NCBI RefSeq assembly: GCF_013393325.1
Contig: NZ_QJRC01000098.1
Span: 310,001-374,000, forward strand
Source of the DNA: Pseudomonas hunanensis
Lineage (GTDB): Bacteria > Pseudomonadota > Gammaproteobacteria > Pseudomonadales > Pseudomonadaceae
Direction: 5' to 3'
DNA: 64,000 nt
The position numbers were made by a program, and so were the translations under genes. The first letter of the stretch is position 1; every line of letters begins with the position of its first letter. The notes below the pieces were generated by a model that worked only from the letters and a program-made list of their open reading frames with translations, had not been told where the DNA came from and did no database searches. Shown here one piece after another: positions 41,834-50,697 of the stretch.

Positions 41834-44066
41834 TGCAATCCACGGTGTAGCGGCCATTTTCGTTCTGCAGGCCGTGAACATCCGCGAAAAACCCCGGAAA
41901 GCCTTGGTTGAAGGCTCGGGCGAAGGCCAAGTAGTCAAGTATCGAGCGGGTCGCCTCGGTGAACCGCTCTCCCGGCATGATCAACGGAATACCGGGCGGG
42001 TACGGCACCAGCATCACCGCGGCCACACGGCCCAGCAAAGCTTCGATCGGCACCGCTTCCACCTCGCCACGTACCATCTGGTCATAAGCCCGAGCGGGGC
42101 TCACGGCCACCTCCGGCAAACGCGTGAACACCCGCTTCAGCTGCTTGGCCGTGGCATTGGCTCGGTAGCAGTCATGCAACTGTTCACACAGGTCGCGCAG
42201 GCCCATGCCCCGGTAGCGTGAGGCATCGGCAGCCCCCACACTCGGCAGGCAACTGCTCAGCGGTGTATTGCCGTCATAGTGGCGCTTGAACTCCAGCAGT
42301 TCGGTGAGCAAGGTGCTCCACTTGCCCTTGGTGATGCCCATGGAAAACAGCACCAGGAAGCTGTACAAGCCGGTTTTTTCCACCACCAGCCCGCGCTCCC
42401 AGAGAAACTTGCTGACCACCGCCGCCGGGATGCCATGCTCACCCAGCACACCGCCCGCACTCAGCCCCGGCATTACCAGGGTCACCTTCAGAGGGTCGAG
42501 CAACACGTAGCCGTCCGCCACCTCACCAAAGCCATGCCACTGCGCCCCCGGCTGCAGCAGCCAGTCCTGCGCGGCCAAGGGCTGGATGCCTTCAGTGCTG
42601 GGCGGCTGCCAAATACTGAACCACCAGTCATCCGCAGCAATGTGCTCGCGCAGGTTGGCCAGGGCACGACGAAAACTCAGCGCCTCATCGAACATTTCTT
42701 GCAACAGCGAATGCCCGGCCTGCCCTTCCATCATGGTCGAGGCCACGTCCAGCGAGGCAAGGATGCTGTACTGCGGCGAAGTCGAGATATGCATCATGAA
42801 CGCTTCGTTGAAGCGGTCCCGGTCCAGCTGCCGCCTGGCCCCGTCCTGCACATGGATCATCGAGGCCTGGCTGAACGCCGCCAGCAGCTTGTGGGTGGAA
42901 TGGGTGCTGAACACCAACGGGCTGTCGGCTGCACAGGCAGTGCCCATGGCATAGCGCCCGGTGAAGAAGCCGTGAAACGCCGCATAAGCGAACCAGGCCT
43001 CGTCGAAGTGCAGTACTTCCACGCTGGCACCCAGGGCCTGCTTGATCATCCCGGCGTGGTAGCACAGCCCGTCATAGGTGGAGTTGGTCACTACCGCCAG
43101 CTTGATACGTTGCCCACGGCCATGGGCAAGGGGGTTGGCCTGGATCTTCGCCTCGATTGCCTCGGGGCTGAACTCGCTGAGCGGGATCGGGCCGATGATG
43201 CCCAGCTCGTTGCGCTCTGGGCACAGGTACAGCGGAATGGCGCCGGTCATGATGATCGCGTGCACCACTGACTTATGGCAGTTGCGGTCCACCAACACCA
43301 GGTCGTCGCGACCGACCATGGCGTGCCAGACAATCTTGTTGGCTGTGGAGGTGCCATTGATGACGAAGAAGGTGTGGTCGGCACCGAAGTTGCGCGCCGC
43401 CCTGGCCTCGGCTTCGGCCAAGGGGCCTGTGTGGTCGAGCAGCGAGCCCAGCTCCGGCACTGAAACAGACAGGTCCGAGCGCAGGGTGTTTTCCCCGAAG
43501 AACTGGTGGAAGGCCTGGCCTACCGGGCTTTTATGATAGGCCACGCCACCGCCATGGCCCGGGGTATGCCAGGAATAGTTGGACTGCGCGGTATGCTGCA
43601 CCAGGGCCTTGAAGAACGGTGGCAGCAGACCGTCAAGGTAGGTGTGTGCGGCACGCGCCACCTGGCGGGCGAGAAACGGCACGGTGTCTTCGAACAGGTA
43701 AAGGATGCCACGCAGCTGGTTGAGCTCGCTCATGGCTTCGGCAGGGGCGTTTTCCAGGGTCACCTGCTCGCCCAAGGCGAAGATCGGCAAGTCGGGCGCG
43801 CGCATGCGCGCCAGGCGGATCAGCTCGGCCATGTTCTGCAGCAGGTGGGTGTTTTCGCCAACTCCTTCGGCGGCAATCAGCATGCAGGCCAGGCCGTGGT
43901 GAGTGGCGGCAACCAGGCGCGCTTCGGCGTGGTCGGCGGCGGCCAGAATGGCGAAACCGTCCTGGCGCAGTTCCTCGGCGATGCCCCGCACGCGCTCCCC
44001 GGCGACACTGTCAGCCTTGATAGCACGGTGGACGATGAGGATCGGGAACTTGAGGTCCTTGTACAT
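41817..44066 (-). CDS. ldcC: Lysine decarboxylase (fold-type III wing/PLP/C-terminal domains, LdcC-like)
   Basis: A cytoplasmic PLP enzyme making cadaverine from lysine, 749 residues. The N-terminal wing domain (FPILIVHRAIKADSVAGERV) is followed by the PLP fold with WHTPGHGGGVAYHKSPVG, INGTSTANKIVWHAMVG, LHFDEAWFAYAAFH and the PLP lysine in STHSTHKLLAAFSQAS. Arginine or ornithine as substrate cannot be excluded from sequence, but the P. putida homologue in this context is known as a lysine decarboxylase. ATG 44066 has GGAGG 10 nt upstream. It follows dnaQ by 92 nt. Confidence 0.9.
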   Translation of the reverse strand: MYKDLKFPILIVHRAIKADSVAGERVRGIAEELRQDGFAILAAADHAEARLVAATHHGLACMLIAAEGVGENTHLLQNMAELIRLARMRAPDLPIFALGEQVTLENAPAEAMSELNQLRGILYLFEDTVPFLARQVARAAHTYLDGLLPPFFKALVQHTAQSNYSWHTPGHGGGVAYHKSPVGQAFHQFFGENTLRSDLSVSVPELGSLLDHTGPLAEAEARAARNFGADHTFFVINGTSTANKIVWHAMVGRDDLVLVDRNCHKSVVHAIIMTGAIPLYLCPERNELGIIGPIPLSEFSPEAIEAKIQANPLAHGRGQRIKLAVVTNSTYDGLCYHAGMIKQALGASVEVLHFDEAWFAYAAFHGFFTGRYAMGTACAADSPLVFSTHSTHKLLAAFSQASMIHVQDGARRQLDRDRFNEAFMMHISTSPQYSILASLDVASTMMEGQAGHSLLQEMFDEALSFRRALANLREHIAADDWWFSIWQPPSTEGIQPLAAQDWLLQPGAQWHGFGEVADGYVLLDPLKVTLVMPGLSAGGVLGEHGIPAAVVSKFLWERGLVVEKTGLYSFLVLFSMGITKGKWSTLLTELLEFKRHYDGNTPLSSCLPSVGAADASRYRGMGLRDLCEQLHDCYRANATAKQLKRVFTRLPEVAVSPARAYDQMVRGEVEAVPIEALLGRVAAVMLVPYPPGIPLIMPGERFTEATRSILDYLAFARAFNQGFPGFFADVHGLQNENGRYTVDCIMECE

Positions 44067-44158
44067 CAGGTGGCTACCTCCGAAGGACATGGCGTCCTTC
44101 TCAGGGTAGTAGAACCTGTGTTGTCAGTGCCCGCGAACAGACCGGGGCAGCCGAACGA

Positions 44159-44917
44159 TCAGCCCGCTGGCGTCTCGGTCAAGGCCTGCCACATCGAAGG
44201 CCCACCCGCCGACTTGGCGATGGCCGCCAGGCGCTCGGCATGTGCCTCCAGTTCCTCGGCACTGGCCATGATCACCCGCCCCGGCGTACGCCCGGTAATA
44301 CGGCGGATCTCGCTGCCGCCAGCCTCACTCCCTTCACCCTCGGCGTCTGCGCCATGCCCAGCCAACGACAGGCTGGTCTGGCCACCGGTCATGGCCAGGT
44401 AAACGTCTGCCAGCAGTTCCGAGTCGAGCAGCGCACCGTGCAGTTCACGGCCGGAGTTGTCGATGTCGTAGCGTTTGCACAGCGCATCCAGGCTGTTGCG
44501 CTGCCCCGGATGGCGCGAACGTGCCAGCAGCAGGGTATCGAGGATGGTGCAGTGCTGCGAAACGTCGGCGCGGTCCTGCTGGCCAATCAAGGCAAATTCG
44601 TTGTTGATGAAGCCAACGTCGAACGCCGCGTTGTGGATGACCAGCGTGGCGCCCTGGATGAATTCGAAGAACTCCTCGGCGACATCGCCAAAGCGTGGCT
44701 TGCCGACCAGGAAGGCATCGGTGATACCGTGGACGTTGATCGCGCCCTCGTCACTCTCGCGGTCTGGCTGCAGGTAGACGTGGAAGTGCCGCCCGGTCAG
44801 ACGCCGGCCGATGACCTCGACACAGCCGATCTCGATGATCCGGTGGCCTTCGCCAACTGGCATACCCGTGGTTTCGGTATCGAGAATGACGAACCGTTTA
44901 TCTTGCTGCTGCTCCAC
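44159..44917 (-). CDS. dnaQ: DNA polymerase III epsilon subunit (3'-5' proofreading exonuclease)
   Basis: The proofreading subunit of the replicative polymerase, 252 residues. Exonuclease motifs are ExoI (FVILDTETTGMP), ExoII (LVIHNAAFDVGFINNEF) and ExoIII-epsilon (LHGALLDSELLADVYLAM). GTG 44917 is chosen because GGAG lies 8 nt upstream; ATG 44938 would add seven residues but has no ribosome site. It lies 51 nt after rnhA on the same strand, a common dnaQ-rnhA pairing in gammaproteobacteria. Confidence 0.93.
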   Translation of the reverse strand: MEQQQDKRFVILDTETTGMPVGEGHRIIEIGCVEVIGRRLTGRHFHVYLQPDRESDEGAINVHGITDAFLVGKPRFGDVAEEFFEFIQGATLVIHNAAFDVGFINNEFALIGQQDRADVSQHCTILDTLLLARSRHPGQRNSLDALCKRYDIDNSGRELHGALLDSELLADVYLAMTGGQTSLSLAGHGADAEGEGSEAGGSEIRRITGRTPGRVIMASAEELEAHAERLAAIAKSAGGPSMWQALTETPAG

Positions 44918-44968
44918 GCGGGGCGCTCCAACTTGCATCAGTTACAAAGGCCGCGATTGTACCCCAGC

Positions 44969-45415
44969 TCAACGCTGGGCGCGTACCTCATCGACCCCAC
45001 GGTTGGCCAGCTGGTCGGCGCGCTCGTTGCCGGGGTGGCCGATGTGGCCGCGCACCCACTTCCAGGTCACCTTGTGGCGGTTGACCTGCTCATCAAGCTG
45101 CTGCCACAGGTCGGCGTTCTTCACCGGTTCCTTGGCCGCCGTCTTCCAGCCGCGCTTCTTCCAGTTCACCATCCACTCGTTGATGCCTTTCATCACGTAC
45201 TGCGAGTCGGTGGTCAGCACCACCTCGCATTCGCGCTTCAGCGACATCAGGCCCTGAATCGCGGCCATCAGCTCCATGCGGTTGTTGGTGGTCTCACGTT
45301 CGCCGCCCCACAGTTCCTTCTCGACGCCCTTGTAGATCATCAGGACGCCCCAGCCACCAGGGCCTGGGTTGCCCTTGCAGGCACCATCAGTAAACATCTC
45401 GACGCTATCGCTCAT
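44969..45415 (-). CDS. rnhA: Ribonuclease HI
   Basis: Degrades the RNA of RNA-DNA hybrids, 148 residues. The four catalytic acidic residues are recognisable in EMFTDGACKGNPGPGGWG (Asp), NRMELMAAIQGL (Glu), LTTDSQYVMKGI (Asp) and GNERADQLAN (Asp). It lies 15 nt after the methyltransferase gene and before dnaQ on the same strand. Confidence 0.95.
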   Translation of the reverse strand: MSDSVEMFTDGACKGNPGPGGWGVLMIYKGVEKELWGGERETTNNRMELMAAIQGLMSLKRECEVVLTTDSQYVMKGINEWMVNWKKRGWKTAAKEPVKNADLWQQLDEQVNRHKVTWKWVRGHIGHPGNERADQLANRGVDEVRAQR

Positions 45416-45430
45416 GTACCACTCTTGAAT

Positions 45431-46204
45431 TCAGTGCTTGTCAGTTTCGGGGTTGGCCGCCGTGCGGTTGACCTTGGCCAGTGGCAGCGGCAGCAATTTG
45501 CCCATCGGCTCGCGGCGCTCTGGGCGCAGTGGCCGCAACCCTACCACCATCTTGCGCGCCACCAGCAGGTACACCCCGCCACCGGAGCCCTGCCAACTGC
45601 CGGCCAGCCGTTCCCAGCCCTCCAGGCGTTGCTGCCAGGCCGGTGAAGCAAGCGGCGGACGATAGCACCCGAAGCGGCGTTTCTCCAGCGCGAAGCCCAG
45701 CAGGTTGAGCCAGTCGCCCACCCGCGACGGCGAGATGCAGCGCGCCTTGCGCAGCGCGCCATGGCTGAAGAAATGGCGCATGCCCCAGCTGCTCCACGGG
45801 TTGATGCCGACAATCAGCAGGTGCCCGCCCGGGCGCACGGCACTGGCGGCCTCGCGCAGCAGGCCATGGGGTGACAGGCAGAAATCCAGGCCATGCTGCA
45901 GCACGACCACGTCGGCAGCATGCTCGCTCAGCGGCCAGGCCTGCTCCTCGCAGACGATCTCCACCCCAGGCAGCGGCGCGCCGAGGCGCACATTGCGCTG
46001 CACCTGGGGCGCGCTCGGTGGCGGCTCGGCGCAAGGCCCGTAGTGCACCAGGTAACCGCCGAAGAAGCGCCCAAGCTCTTCTTTCAGCAGTTTTTCTTCC
46101 TCCTTGAGCATCAGCTGGCCGAGTGGCCCATTGAACCACTCACGGGCCAGGCTGATCAGCTCGACCCAGTCCGGGTCGGCCTGGGCAAAGGCTTGGTCGG
46201 TCAT
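45431..46204 (-). CDS. SAM-dependent methyltransferase-like protein
   Basis: A 257-residue class I methyltransferase fold. The middle shows ADVVVLQHGLDFCLSPHGLL and AASAVRPGGHLLIVGINPWS, the usual motif II/III region. The glycine-rich motif I is weak, so the SAM site is degenerate. It lies upstream of rnhA in a likely operon and is divergent from gloB. It resembles the uncharacterised methyltransferase often found between gloB and rnhA in gammaproteobacteria. ATG 46204 has GGAG a few nt upstream, better than the in-frame start at 46231. Confidence 0.85.
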   Translation of the reverse strand: MTDQAFAQADPDWVELISLAREWFNGPLGQLMLKEEEKLLKEELGRFFGGYLVHYGPCAEPPPSAPQVQRNVRLGAPLPGVEIVCEEQAWPLSEHAADVVVLQHGLDFCLSPHGLLREAASAVRPGGHLLIVGINPWSSWGMRHFFSHGALRKARCISPSRVGDWLNLLGFALEKRRFGCYRPPLASPAWQQRLEGWERLAGSWQGSGGGVYLLVARKMVVGLRPLRPERREPMGKLLPLPLAKVNRTAANPETDKH

Positions 46205-46289
46205 TGCGCTCTCCCTCGAAGGTTCTCCCACCGCGCCATCGCGGCTAAGATGCCCTCATGTGCCACGCTAGGCGAATCGGATCCGCACC

Positions 46290-47069
46290 ATGATACAGAT
46301 CGATGCTCTCCCCGCTTTCTCCGACAACTACATCTGGTTGTTACAGGATACTGCCAAACGCCGTTGTGCGGTGGTCGATCCGGGTGATGCCGCCCCGGTG
46401 GAACGCTGGCTGGCCGCCAACCCGGAGTGGGTGCTGAGCGACATCCTCGTCACCCACCACCACAACGACCACGTCGGCGGTGTGGAACGGCTGAAGCAAC
46501 TGAGCGGCGCGCGAGTATGCGGCCCCGCCAACGAGCGTATTCCCGGCCGCGACCTGGCCCTGGACGAAGGCGACAAGGTCGACGTGCTGGGCGTGACCTT
46601 CCAGGTTCTGGCGGTGCCCGGCCACACCCTGGGGCACATTGCCTTCTTCAGCGACGGGCCGCCAACCCCCGTTCTGTTCAGTGGCGACACACTGTTCGCC
46701 GCCGGTTGCGGGCGCATGTTCGAGGGTACACCCGAACAGATGCAGCCCGCCCTCGCCCGCCTGGCGGCACTGCCAGAGCAGACCGAAGTGTATTGCGCCC
46801 ACGAATATACCCTCAGCAACCTGCGCTTCGCCAAGGCGGTAGAGCCGACCAATACGCACGTTCAGCAACGCTTCGAGGACGTTACCCGTTTACGCGCCGA
46901 AAATCGCATCAGCTTGCCATCAACGATTGGCCTGGAGCGTCTGACCAACCCCTTCTTACGTACCTCTGAAACATTAGTTAAACAAAAAGCAGACGAATGG
47001 AAGGGACATTCAAACACCTCGCATGTCGCTGTTTTTGCTGCCTTGAGGTCTTGGAAGGACACCTTCTGA
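46290..47069 (+). CDS. gloB: Hydroxyacylglutathione hydrolase (glyoxalase II)
   Basis: Hydrolyses S-D-lactoylglutathione to lactate and glutathione, the second step of methylglyoxal detoxification. The 259-residue metallo-beta-lactamase-fold product has the metal motif VTHHHNDHVGG, VPGHTLGHIAFF, FSGDTLFAAGCGRMFEG and the C-terminal glutathione-binding LPSTIGLERLTNPFLR. It is divergent from the methyltransferase-rnhA-dnaQ group and is followed by mltD after 100 nt. Confidence 0.95.
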   Translation: MIQIDALPAFSDNYIWLLQDTAKRRCAVVDPGDAAPVERWLAANPEWVLSDILVTHHHNDHVGGVERLKQLSGARVCGPANERIPGRDLALDEGDKVDVLGVTFQVLAVPGHTLGHIAFFSDGPPTPVLFSGDTLFAAGCGRMFEGTPEQMQPALARLAALPEQTEVYCAHEYTLSNLRFAKAVEPTNTHVQQRFEDVTRLRAENRISLPSTIGLERLTNPFLRTSETLVKQKADEWKGHSNTSHVAVFAALRSWKDTF

Positions 47070-47169
47070 TAACCGCAAGATATATCGCAAGTGATGGTCA
47101 AAGGTTGACCAGGCCCGGAGCGGTTTCTAGAATCGCCGAAATTTTTCGCCCGGATACCTGTGTCAGCCG

Positions 47170-48600
47170 ATGTCTTCCCGTAGCCGCAGAACCTCTCATT
47201 CCGTCGCCCTGACGCGCCTGGCCCAAATCAGTGCGCTGGCCCTGGCCGCCACCTTGGTGGGCTGCCAGAGCACCCGTCAGCTCGACGAATCCGAAAGCGT
47301 TCGCGCGCACAACTACCAGGCGCGGATCAAGCACAAACCTTCACCGCTGCTGGCCAAGCCGGCCGAGCAGGCACCACAGGATGTCTGGGAGCGCATGCGC
47401 CAGGGCTTTGCCCTGCAGGACAGCATCGACGTCAACCCGCGCATCGAACAACAGCGCCTGTGGTTCGCCAGCAACCCGACCTTCATCGAAAGCGCTGGCG
47501 AGCGTGGCAGCCTCTACCTGCATTACATCGTCGAGCGTCTTGAAGAACGCGACATGCCGCTGGAGCTGGCCCTGCTCCCCGCCATTGAAAGCGCCTACAA
47601 CCCGATGGCCTACTCACGCGCCAGTGCTGCCGGCATGTGGCAGTTCATGCCAGCCACAGGCCGTCACTTCAACCTGCGCCAGACCAACTTCTACGATGGC
47701 CGCCGCGACATCACCGCGTCGACCAACGCTGCGCTGGATTACCTGACCCGCCTGCACGACATGTTCAATGGTGACTGGCTGCTGGCCCTGGCCGCCTACA
47801 ACGCCGGAGAAGGCACGGTCAGCCGCGCCATGGAACGCAACGAACGGCTCGGGCTGCCAACCGACTACTGGAACCTGCCGCTGCCACAGGAAACCCGCGA
47901 CTACGTACCCAAGTTGCTGGCCCTGTCGCAGGTGGTGCTCACGCCTGAGGCCTACGGCGTGAACCTGAACCCGATCGCCAACGAGCCCTATTTCGAAGCG
48001 GTGGCCATCAACGACCGCCTCGACCTGTCGCGGGTGGCGGCATTTGCCAACATCGACGAAGACGAGTTGATCCAACTCAACCCGGCCTTCAAGAAACGCA
48101 TGACCGTGGACGGCCCGCAGCAGTTGCTGGTACCGACCGCCAAGGCGCAATTGCTGAGCGACAGCCTGTCCAACCTCAAGCCAGAACAGCTGGTCAGCCT
48201 GCAACCGAACAAGGCCGTGTTCGCCCGCGCCGTGGCCGAAGCCAAGGCACCGGTGGCCGCGCGCAGCTACCGGGTCAAACGCGGCGACAACCTGGGCGCC
48301 ATCGCCAAGGCCAACCGTGTTTCGGTCAATGACATCAAACGCTGGAACCGTCTGTCCGGCAACAACCTGCGTGCCGGCCAGGTGCTGGCACTTCGAGGTG
48401 GCAGCGGACCGAGCGCCGCCGGCAACCGGGTAGCGGCCTCCGGCAAGCGCTCCACCCAGTACAAGGTACGCAAGGGCGACTCGCTGTACCTGGTGGCCAA
48501 GCGCTTCAACGTGGAAATGCAGCACCTCAAACGCTGGAACCCACGCAGCGGCCACGCCCTCAAGCCGGGCCAAACCCTGACCGTCTACCTCTCGCATTGA
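47170..48600 (+). CDS. mltD: Membrane-bound lytic murein transglycosylase D
   Basis: A 476-residue outer-membrane lipoprotein that cleaves peptidoglycan strands. A lipobox ends the signal peptide (LALAATLVGC, Cys32). The SLT domain has the catalytic Glu in LALLPAIESAYNPMAYSRAS and the following AAGMWQFMPATGRHFNLR. Two LysM repeats lie at the C terminus (YRVKRGDNLGAIAKANRVSV; YKVRKGDSLYLVAKRFNVEM). A REP pair follows the gene. Confidence 0.95.
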   Translation: MSSRSRRTSHSVALTRLAQISALALAATLVGCQSTRQLDESESVRAHNYQARIKHKPSPLLAKPAEQAPQDVWERMRQGFALQDSIDVNPRIEQQRLWFASNPTFIESAGERGSLYLHYIVERLEERDMPLELALLPAIESAYNPMAYSRASAAGMWQFMPATGRHFNLRQTNFYDGRRDITASTNAALDYLTRLHDMFNGDWLLALAAYNAGEGTVSRAMERNERLGLPTDYWNLPLPQETRDYVPKLLALSQVVLTPEAYGVNLNPIANEPYFEAVAINDRLDLSRVAAFANIDEDELIQLNPAFKKRMTVDGPQQLLVPTAKAQLLSDSLSNLKPEQLVSLQPNKAVFARAVAEAKAPVAARSYRVKRGDNLGAIAKANRVSVNDIKRWNRLSGNNLRAGQVLALRGGSGPSAAGNRVAASGKRSTQYKVRKGDSLYLVAKRFNVEMQHLKRWNPRSGHALKPGQTLTVYLSH

Positions 48601-48626
48601 GATAACGCTCAGGGCCATTGCGCGGC

Positions 48627-48746
48627 CCTGTGGGGCGGCCTTGTTTCGCGACAGGGCTGCGAAGCAGCCCCGGCAATGCAAGCTGCGAAGCTGAGACCCT
48701 GGGGCCGCTAAGCGCCCCTTTCGCGACACAAGGCCGCTCCCACAGG
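48627..48746. repeat. REP pair (inverted, type A, diverged)
   Basis: The left arm (from 48627, CCTGTGGGGCGGCCTTGTTT, through the CGCGACAGGGCTGCGAAGCAG core) and the right arm (48700-48746, ending TCGCGACACAAGGCCGCTCC) are the same unit as at 19318-19440 in inverted order, with more differences between arms. A small hairpin AGGGCC...GGCCCT (48611-48629) precedes it. Confidence 0.8.
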
Positions 48747-48867
48747 TACCACGCCGCTCACGCCGACCTGTACCACCAACCCCTCCCTCAAAACCTCTCT
48801 TTTTCCAACCCCACCAAGCTGTTACTGTACCCGATCAAAGCCCAACGCCTCTGGATCGGATGCCGAC

Positions 48868-50697
48868 TTGATACGTCCCCTCCTGCTATCACTCAGCCTG
48901 GCCTTGAGCTTTCCCGCAGCCGCGATGGTGAGCGAAAGCCACGGATACGCGCAGTTCGGCACGCTCAAGTACCCAGCCACCTTCACCCACTTCGACTGGG
49001 TCAACCCGCAAGCGCCCAAGGGCGGCATCTTGCGGGCCATGGCTTTTGGCACCTTCGATACCCTCAACCCCTACACCTTCAAGGGGTCGAGCCCTATAAC
49101 CACGCCCAATTTCCAGCAGTACGGCATCAGCGAGCTTAACGAGCCGCTGATGGTCGGCACGGGCCTGTACGACCCGTCCGGTGACGAGCCCACCTCCAGT
49201 TATGGCCTGATCGCCCGCTCGGTGGAGTACAGCGAGGACCGCAGCTGGGTGGTGTTCAACCTGCGCCCGGAAGCCCGCTGGCATGACGGCCAACCGATAA
49301 CCTCGGCCGACGTGGCCTTCTCCTACCGCACGCTGCTCAAGGACGGCCACCCGATCTACCGCACCAACCTGCAGGAAGTACAACGGGTGGACATCCTGGG
49401 CCCGCTGCGCATCCGCTTCGTGTTCAAACGCGCCGGCAACCCGCTGCTGATCCTGCGCCTGGGCGAAATGCCGGTGCTGCCCAAGCACTATTGGCAAAAG
49501 CGCGACTTCAAGGCCACCACCTTCGAGCCCCCCCTGGGCAGCGGCCCCTACCGCATCACCCAGGTACAACCCGGGCGCCGGCTGGTGTTCGAACGGGTGA
49601 AGAACTACTGGGGCAAGGACCTGGCGGTCAACCGTGGCAAGTACAATTTCAAGCGGGTGGAATACGAGTTCTACCGCGACGCCACCGTGGCCTTCGAAGC
49701 GTTCAAGGCTGGTGAATTCGACATCTACATCGAGCACCAGGCAAAAAACTGGGCCAACGGTTACAACTTCCCGGCCGTGCGCCGTGGCGAGGTGATCAAA
49801 GCACAAATCCCGCACAGCATCCCCACGCAAACCCAGGGCCTGTTCATGAACAGCCGCCGGGTCACATTCAGCGACCCGCGGGTACGCCAGGCGTTGGGGC
49901 TGATGCTCGACTTCGAATGGACCAACCGCGCACTGTTCAGCAGCGCCTACCGCCGCTCAACCAGCTACTACCCCAATAGCGAATTCGCCGCCAGCGGCCT
50001 GCCCACCGGCAAAGAGTGGCTGCTGCTGGCGCCATTCCGGGACCAGTTGCCCGCCAAACTGTTCAGCGAACCCTACAAGGTCAGCCACACCGATGGCCGT
50101 GGCATCAGCCGCCAGACCCTACGCCAGGCCCTGGGCCTGCTCGCCGAGGCCGGCTGGAAGCTGAACGGCCAGCGCCTGGTCGACAGCAAAGGCCAGCAAC
50201 TGCGCATGGAGCTGCTGCTGGTAAACCCCAACCTTGAACGCATCCTGCAACCTTATGTCGAAAATCTGTCCAGCATCGGCATCGATGCGCGCTTGCGCAC
50301 CGTGGACCGTGCCCAGTACAAACAACGCCTGGACCAGTTCGATTTCGACATGATTCTGATGACCCTGAACCAAACCCTGAGCCCCGGCCTCGAACAATGG
50401 CTGTACTTCCATTCCAGCCAGGCCGCGACCAAGGGCAGCAAGAACTATGCTGGGGTCAAGGACCCGGTGGTCGACCACCTGCTCGACACCTTGCTCGCCG
50501 CCCGCACCCGCGATGACCAGGTCGCCGCCGCCCGTGCCCTGGACCGCGTGCTCTCATGGCAGTACTACATGATCCCCAACTGGTACCTCGACAATCACCG
50601 CCTGGCCTACCGCAACCGGTTCGCCTTCGTCACCACGCCGCCCTACACCCTTGGGCTGAACAGCTGGTGGATCAAGACTTCGGAGAAAGCCCAATGA
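48868..50697 (+). CDS. Extracellular solute-binding protein of a YejABEF-type peptide ABC transporter (first copy)
   Basis: A 609-residue periplasmic binding protein of the DppA/OppA family. The signal peptide is PLLLSLSLALSFPAAAMVS. Family blocks: FTHFDWVNPQAPKGGILRAM, NLRPEARWHDGQPITSADVA, LGSGPYRITQVQPGRRLVFE and QALGLMLDFEWTNRALF. The start appears to be TTG 48868, with GGAT 6 nt upstream. Its stop overlaps the start of the second binding-protein gene (ATGA). YejA-type proteins bind oligopeptides and microcin-like peptides; ligand here unknown. Confidence 0.9.
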   Translation: MIRPLLLSLSLALSFPAAAMVSESHGYAQFGTLKYPATFTHFDWVNPQAPKGGILRAMAFGTFDTLNPYTFKGSSPITTPNFQQYGISELNEPLMVGTGLYDPSGDEPTSSYGLIARSVEYSEDRSWVVFNLRPEARWHDGQPITSADVAFSYRTLLKDGHPIYRTNLQEVQRVDILGPLRIRFVFKRAGNPLLILRLGEMPVLPKHYWQKRDFKATTFEPPLGSGPYRITQVQPGRRLVFERVKNYWGKDLAVNRGKYNFKRVEYEFYRDATVAFEAFKAGEFDIYIEHQAKNWANGYNFPAVRRGEVIKAQIPHSIPTQTQGLFMNSRRVTFSDPRVRQALGLMLDFEWTNRALFSSAYRRSTSYYPNSEFAASGLPTGKEWLLLAPFRDQLPAKLFSEPYKVSHTDGRGISRQTLRQALGLLAEAGWKLNGQRLVDSKGQQLRMELLLVNPNLERILQPYVENLSSIGIDARLRTVDRAQYKQRLDQFDFDMILMTLNQTLSPGLEQWLYFHSSQAATKGSKNYAGVKDPVVDHLLDTLLAARTRDDQVAAARALDRVLSWQYYMIPNWYLDNHRLAYRNRFAFVTTPPYTLGLNSWWIKTSEKAQ

